Shown here piece after piece: positions 5,809-6,264 of a DNA stretch of 6,264 bases. Every line of letters starts with the position of its first letter. Position 1 is the stretch's first letter. The translations under genes and the position numbers were made by a program. Source of the DNA: Lentisphaeria bacterium (GTDB lineage: Bacteria > Verrucomicrobiota > Lentisphaeria > Oligosphaerales > Oligosphaeraceae); contig JAEDNB010000123.1 in assembly GCA_016302725.1 (NCBI GenBank), positions 1 to 6,264 of the forward strand, in the 5' to 3' direction. The notes beneath the pieces are model-generated. The model worked only from the letters and a program-made list of their open reading frames with translations, made no database searches and was not told the DNA's origin.

Positions 5809-5814
5809 AATATA
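5809..5814 (-). promoter_or_regulatory. possible -10 box of the AraC-type gene
   Basis: TATATT on the minus strand lies 65 bases before the start codon. No good -35 is seen at normal spacing, which would suit an activator-dependent or autoregulated promoter. Weak on its own. Confidence 0.3.
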
Positions 5815-5887
5815 GCCGACGCAACAGGAAATAGCCTCCCTGCCCCGGAAATCCCTCACTTCTGGCAAGAAAAGACATAGAAATAAC

Positions 5888-5916
5888 CTTTGGGTTTCCC
5901 CTGTTTTGCCTATAAT
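5888..5916 (+). promoter_or_regulatory. possible promoter of the pseudopilin-like gene
   Basis: A perfect TATAAT (5911-5916) stands out in the AT-rich intergenic region. The -35 position at 17-base spacing reads CTTTGG, a poor match to TTGACA, as expected if an activator is needed. The predicted start near 5923 leaves a leader of about 110 bases before ATG 6033. Confidence 0.45.
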
Positions 5917-5928
5917 TGACGACGACAC

Positions 5929-5949
5929 GGGAATCCCATAGGCATTCCC
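5929..5949. promoter_or_regulatory. 21-base imperfect palindrome, candidate operator
   Basis: GGGAAT (5929-5934) and ATTCCC (5944-5949) are perfect inverted repeats, and inside them CC/GG (5936-5937, 5941-5942) also pair around ATA; only the C/C pair at 5935/5943 breaks the symmetry. It begins about 13 bases after TATAAT, where a repressor or pausing hairpin would act. Which protein binds it, if any, is unknown; AraC proteins more often bind direct repeats. Confidence 0.45.
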
Positions 5950-5973
5950 TTCCCTTTTGCCGCTTTCCCCAAT

Positions 5974-6002
5974 ATTCCTCCCCTGTCCCGACCGGGGAGA
6001 AT
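5974..6002 (+). other. bulged stem-loop in the leader of the pseudopilin-like gene
   Basis: CTCCCC (5978-5983) pairs with GGGGAG (5994-5999) across a ten-base loop, and ATT (5974-5976) with AAT (6000-6002) extends it past a single bulged C. It ends 30 bases before the start codon and leaves the ribosome binding site free. It could stabilise the mRNA of an abundant surface protein; that is inference. Confidence 0.4.
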
Positions 6003-6032
6003 TCCTCACCCCCATCCAAAATTTAGGAAGCC

Positions 6033-6264
6033 ATGAAAAAATCCTTCACCCTGATTGAACTGCTGGTGGTCATCGCCATCATCGCCATCCTGGCGGCCAT
6101 GCTGCTGCCCGCCCTCTCCAAGGCCCGGGAAAAGGCCCGCGCCATCAGCTGCACCAACAACCTCAAGCAGCTCTCGCTGGCATTCATTGTCTACGCCGAC
6201 GCCAACGATGGATACATGCTGATCGGCTGCACTGACCAGAACCAGTGGATCGGACACAACTGGC
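6033..6264 (+). CDS. pseudopilin-like protein with prepilin-type N-terminal cleavage/methylation domain (3' end missing)
   Basis: The first 77 residues are in the window; the gene continues beyond it. ATG 6033 follows AGGAAG (6025-6030). The protein starts MKKSFTLIELLVVIAIIAIL, a class III signal sequence: a short basic leader, then F, the +5 glutamate, and a long hydrophobic helix that anchors it in the inner membrane before processing and assembly. LPALSKAREKARAISCTNNLKQL (26-48) and FIVYADANDGYM follow. This N-terminal block is typical of the very large pseudopilin-like families of Lentisphaerota and Planctomycetota (often annotated as DUF1559 or type II secretion protein G-like). The residue before the phenylalanine is serine, not the usual glycine. 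Function beyond membrane insertion and possible pilus or secretion assembly is not known; the divergent AraC-type gene suggests induction by a substrate. Confidence 0.88.
   Translation, partial: MKKSFTLIELLVVIAIIAILAAMLLPALSKAREKARAISCTNNLKQLSLAFIVYADANDGYMLIGCTDQNQWIGHNW

Larger units (their letters stand above)
5745..6032. other. divergent intergenic regulatory region, araC-type gene / pseudopilin-like gene
   Basis: This 288-base region is visibly richer in A/T than the flanking genes and pyrimidine-rich on the + strand. It holds a TATAAT, a 21-base palindrome, a bulged stem-loop, a degenerate direct repeat and, on the minus strand, a possible TATATT. The readings on the minus strand across it have no ribosome binding site and no recognisable family, so it is taken as noncoding. 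Confidence 0.7.

Noticed and set aside
5692..6019. Minus-strand frames in the intergenic region
   Set aside because: They lack a ribosome binding site, resemble no family, and would cover the regulatory signals; the first also overlaps the AraC-type start in another frame.
6006..6257. 83-codon minus-strand frame opposite the pseudopilin-like gene
   Set aside because: It is the reverse of a highly characteristic prepilin N-terminus, so it is a shadow.

Overview
This high-GC window appears to come from a Gram-negative bacterium of the PVC group, most likely Lentisphaerota (Victivallales-like). That placement is inferred from three things: LPS/Kdo genes at the left, an AraC-type regulator divergent from a pseudopilin-like gene at the right, and the pseudopilin N-terminus itself. 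That N-terminus has FTLIELLVVIAIIAILAAML, is followed by LPALSKAREKAR, and has no glycine before the phenylalanine. No RNA gene, CRISPR array, insertion sequence or phage gene was seen.

Left block (1-2794, + strand). This is a lipopolysaccharide synthesis and export operon. It runs kdsC (5' end missing), an lptC-like gene, lptA, lptB and hpf. The first four genes are linked by 4-base stop/start overlaps (TTGA, ATGA, ATGA). hpf follows after 92 bases with its own strong Shine-Dalgarno sequence. KdsC makes Kdo, the inner-core sugar of LPS. LptB is the cytoplasmic ATPase of the LPS exporter, and LptC and LptA are periplasmic parts of the bridge. HPF dimerises or hibernates ribosomes. The order matches the well-known kdsD-kdsC-lptC-lptA-lptB-rpoN-hpf locus of proteobacteria, but rpoN is absent between lptB and hpf.

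Middle block (2795-4709). A 196-base noncoding stretch with several possible hairpins leads to a cysteine-rich dCMP-deaminase-family gene (+). It converges on a tatD-type metal-dependent nuclease gene (-), with a GC-rich hairpin at the junction. tatD is divergent from a small six-cysteine protein of the C-GCAxxG-C-C type (+), with only 49 bases between the two start codons.

Right block (4710-6264). An araC-family regulator gene (-) is separated by a 288-base, comparatively AT-rich and pyrimidine-tract-rich intergenic region from the start of a pseudopilin-like gene (+) that runs off the window. The intergenic region holds the best-looking regulatory signals of the window: a perfect TATAAT, a 21-base imperfect palindrome just downstream of it, and a bulged stem-loop in the presumed leader. 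Pairs like this are common in Lentisphaerota carbohydrate-use clusters (general knowledge), so the regulator probably controls the divergent gene. No clearly new system is visible; the findings are modest variations on known families plus candidate regulatory structure.
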